Shown here: in pieces, positions 36,031-36,728 of the stretch
Layout: every line of letters starts with the position of its first letter
How positions within the stretch are numbered: the first letter of the stretch is position 1
NCBI RefSeq assembly: GCF_000614185.1
Contig: NZ_BAKM01000040.1
Span: 1-36,728 of the forward strand
DNA length: 36,728 nt
DNA from: Phocaeicola sartorii JCM 17136 = DSM 21941
GTDB taxonomy: Bacteria > Bacteroidota > Bacteroidia > Bacteroidales > Bacteroidaceae
Reading direction: 5' to 3'
Translations under genes and position numbers: made by a program
The notes under the pieces: generated by a model
Database searches by the model: none
Told to the model about the DNA's origin: nothing
The model's input: the letters and a program-made list of their open reading frames with translations, nothing else

Positions 36031-36654
36031 ATGGCAATACTATTTGATTGGTACGAGAATCCTAAAACTCCTGAGCAACAAGGGGAAGAGAATATGTTGC
36101 ATCCGCGTCTCCGGCTGAACGGAAAGGTGACCACGTCCCAACTCCGTGCCCGTATACAGAAACGTTGCACGCTGACGGAGACGGACGTGATAGCCGTGCT
36201 TGATGCGCTGTCACATGCCATGGGCGAGGAATTGGCTGATGGCAGGCAGGTGCATCTGGACGGCATCGGTTTTTTCCGTCCCAACCTGGTGAGCACCGAG
36301 CCGGTGACGGAAAAGACGAAGCACAAGAATACGAAGGTGAAACTGAAGGGGATTGTTTTCCGTCCTGATCAATTCTTGATGGATGAGGTGGGGAAGGTAA
36401 AGGTGCAGCGCACCCGGTTCCCGTTTCATTCCAGCAAACTGACCGATGAGGAAATTGACGCCTTGCTGACGGAGTACTTTGCGACCCATGATTTTGTGCA
36501 GCGGAAAAGTTTCCAGTTTCTTTGCGGTATGACACAAACTACGGCCGCCCGCCATTTACGCCGTTTGTGCGAGGAAGGAAAGCTGAAAAATGCGGGACTT
36601 CCCAAACAACCGGTTTATAAGCCTGTGAATGGATATTATGTTGTGAATGAATGA
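36031..36654 (+). CDS. HU/IHF-like DNA-binding protein with C-terminal winged-helix-like region
   Basis: A 207-aa cytoplasmic protein. Residues 1-125 follow the HU-like pattern of Bacteroidetes (LRLNGKVTTSQLRARIQKR, then VIAVLDALSHAMGEELADG, then VHLDGIGFFRPNL and a Lys-rich arm KTKHKNTKVKLKGIVFRPD). Unlike classical HU (about 90 aa), it carries an extra C-terminal part (about 135-200; SKLTDEEIDALLTEYFATHD, QFLCGMTQTTAARHLRRL, ending in GYYVVNE) that reads as a winged helix-turn-helix. It could bind the palindromes in its own leader. It is divergent from the VirE-like gene and followed by a GTGAGGGCA hairpin. Confidence 0.85.
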   Translation: MAILFDWYENPKTPEQQGEENMLHPRLRLNGKVTTSQLRARIQKRCTLTETDVIAVLDALSHAMGEELADGRQVHLDGIGFFRPNLVSTEPVTEKTKHKNTKVKLKGIVFRPDQFLMDEVGKVKVQRTRFPFHSSKLTDEEIDALLTEYFATHDFVQRKSFQFLCGMTQTTAARHLRRLCEEGKLKNAGLPKQPVYKPVNGYYVVNE

Positions 36655-36682
36655 TTTAAGTGCGTAATATGGGGGGTAAGGA

Positions 36683-36728
36683 GTGAGGGCAGTACTAAAA
36701 AAAGTGAGGGCAATGCTCTCACTTTTTT
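36683..36728 (+). terminator. GTGAGGGCA repeats and terminator hairpin, right edge of cassette
   Basis: GTGAGGGCA occurs at 36683-36691 and 36704-36712. AAAAAAGTGAG (36698-36708) pairs with CTCACTTTTTT (36718-36728), extended by three inner pairs to a 3-nt loop, and the 3' arm ends in six T at the window edge. It doubles as terminator of the HU-like gene and as the counterpart of the repeats at 33424-33527. Confidence 0.7.

Overview
The window looks like chromosome of a gut Bacteroidales, most likely Bacteroides or Phocaeicola. The evidence is the type V (Mfa1/FimA-like) fimbrial operon, Bacteroidetes promoters of the TTTG-N19-21-TAnnTTTG type, a pyrophosphate-dependent phosphofructokinase, and a VirE-like plus HU-like gene pair of the sort common in this group. 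Species is inferred from gene content only.

Layout. Positions 1-1.3 kb are sparse, with a 22-bp tandem repeat resembling an insertion-sequence end and one unidentified small gene. 1.29-1.83 kb holds a decayed AAA-ATPase/PD-(D/E)XK gene with a nonsense codon and a large internal deletion. 1.9-12.96 kb is housekeeping: YgiQ-type radical SAM protein, a secreted amidase (xanthan-lyase-like), a lysophospholipid acyltransferase, PPi-phosphofructokinase, membrane-anchored GH25 lysozyme, YccF, PrmA and a glutaredoxin-like protein. 13.3-31.9 kb is a fimbrial island: an AraC-type regulator followed by nine co-directional genes (DUF3575, OmpA-like lipoprotein, Mfa2-type anchor, Mfa1-type pilin, two DUF4906-like adhesins, an 809-aa lipoprotein, a giant 1471-aa repeat adhesin, and a small FimB-like lipoprotein). 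32.07-33.38 kb is an AT-rich toxin-antitoxin pair, an MqsR-like toxin with an MqsA-HTH/Panacea antitoxin. 33.4-36.73 kb is a GC-rich cassette of a VirE-like (primase/SF3 helicase-type) gene and a divergent HU-like gene. It is bounded by GTGAGGGCA inverted repeats and has four helically phased palindromes in its divergent intergenic region.

How the genes work together. The fimbrial operon appears to encode its own membrane base (DUF3575, OmpA-like), anchor, rod subunit and several alternative or stacked tip proteins. A strong stem-loop after the rod gene could set high rod and low tip expression. The AraC-type gene just upstream is the obvious candidate regulator. The toxin-antitoxin pair and the VirE/HU cassette look like accessory DNA placed next to the fimbrial island.

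Data quality. Nine reading-frame breaks across seven genes can each be repaired by restoring one base, always in a run of identical bases and always as a lost base. That bias points to sequencing or assembly deletions more than to independent gene death, so I annotate these as full-length genes carrying a frameshift. The AAA-ATPase remnant at 1.3 kb is different and is a real pseudogene.
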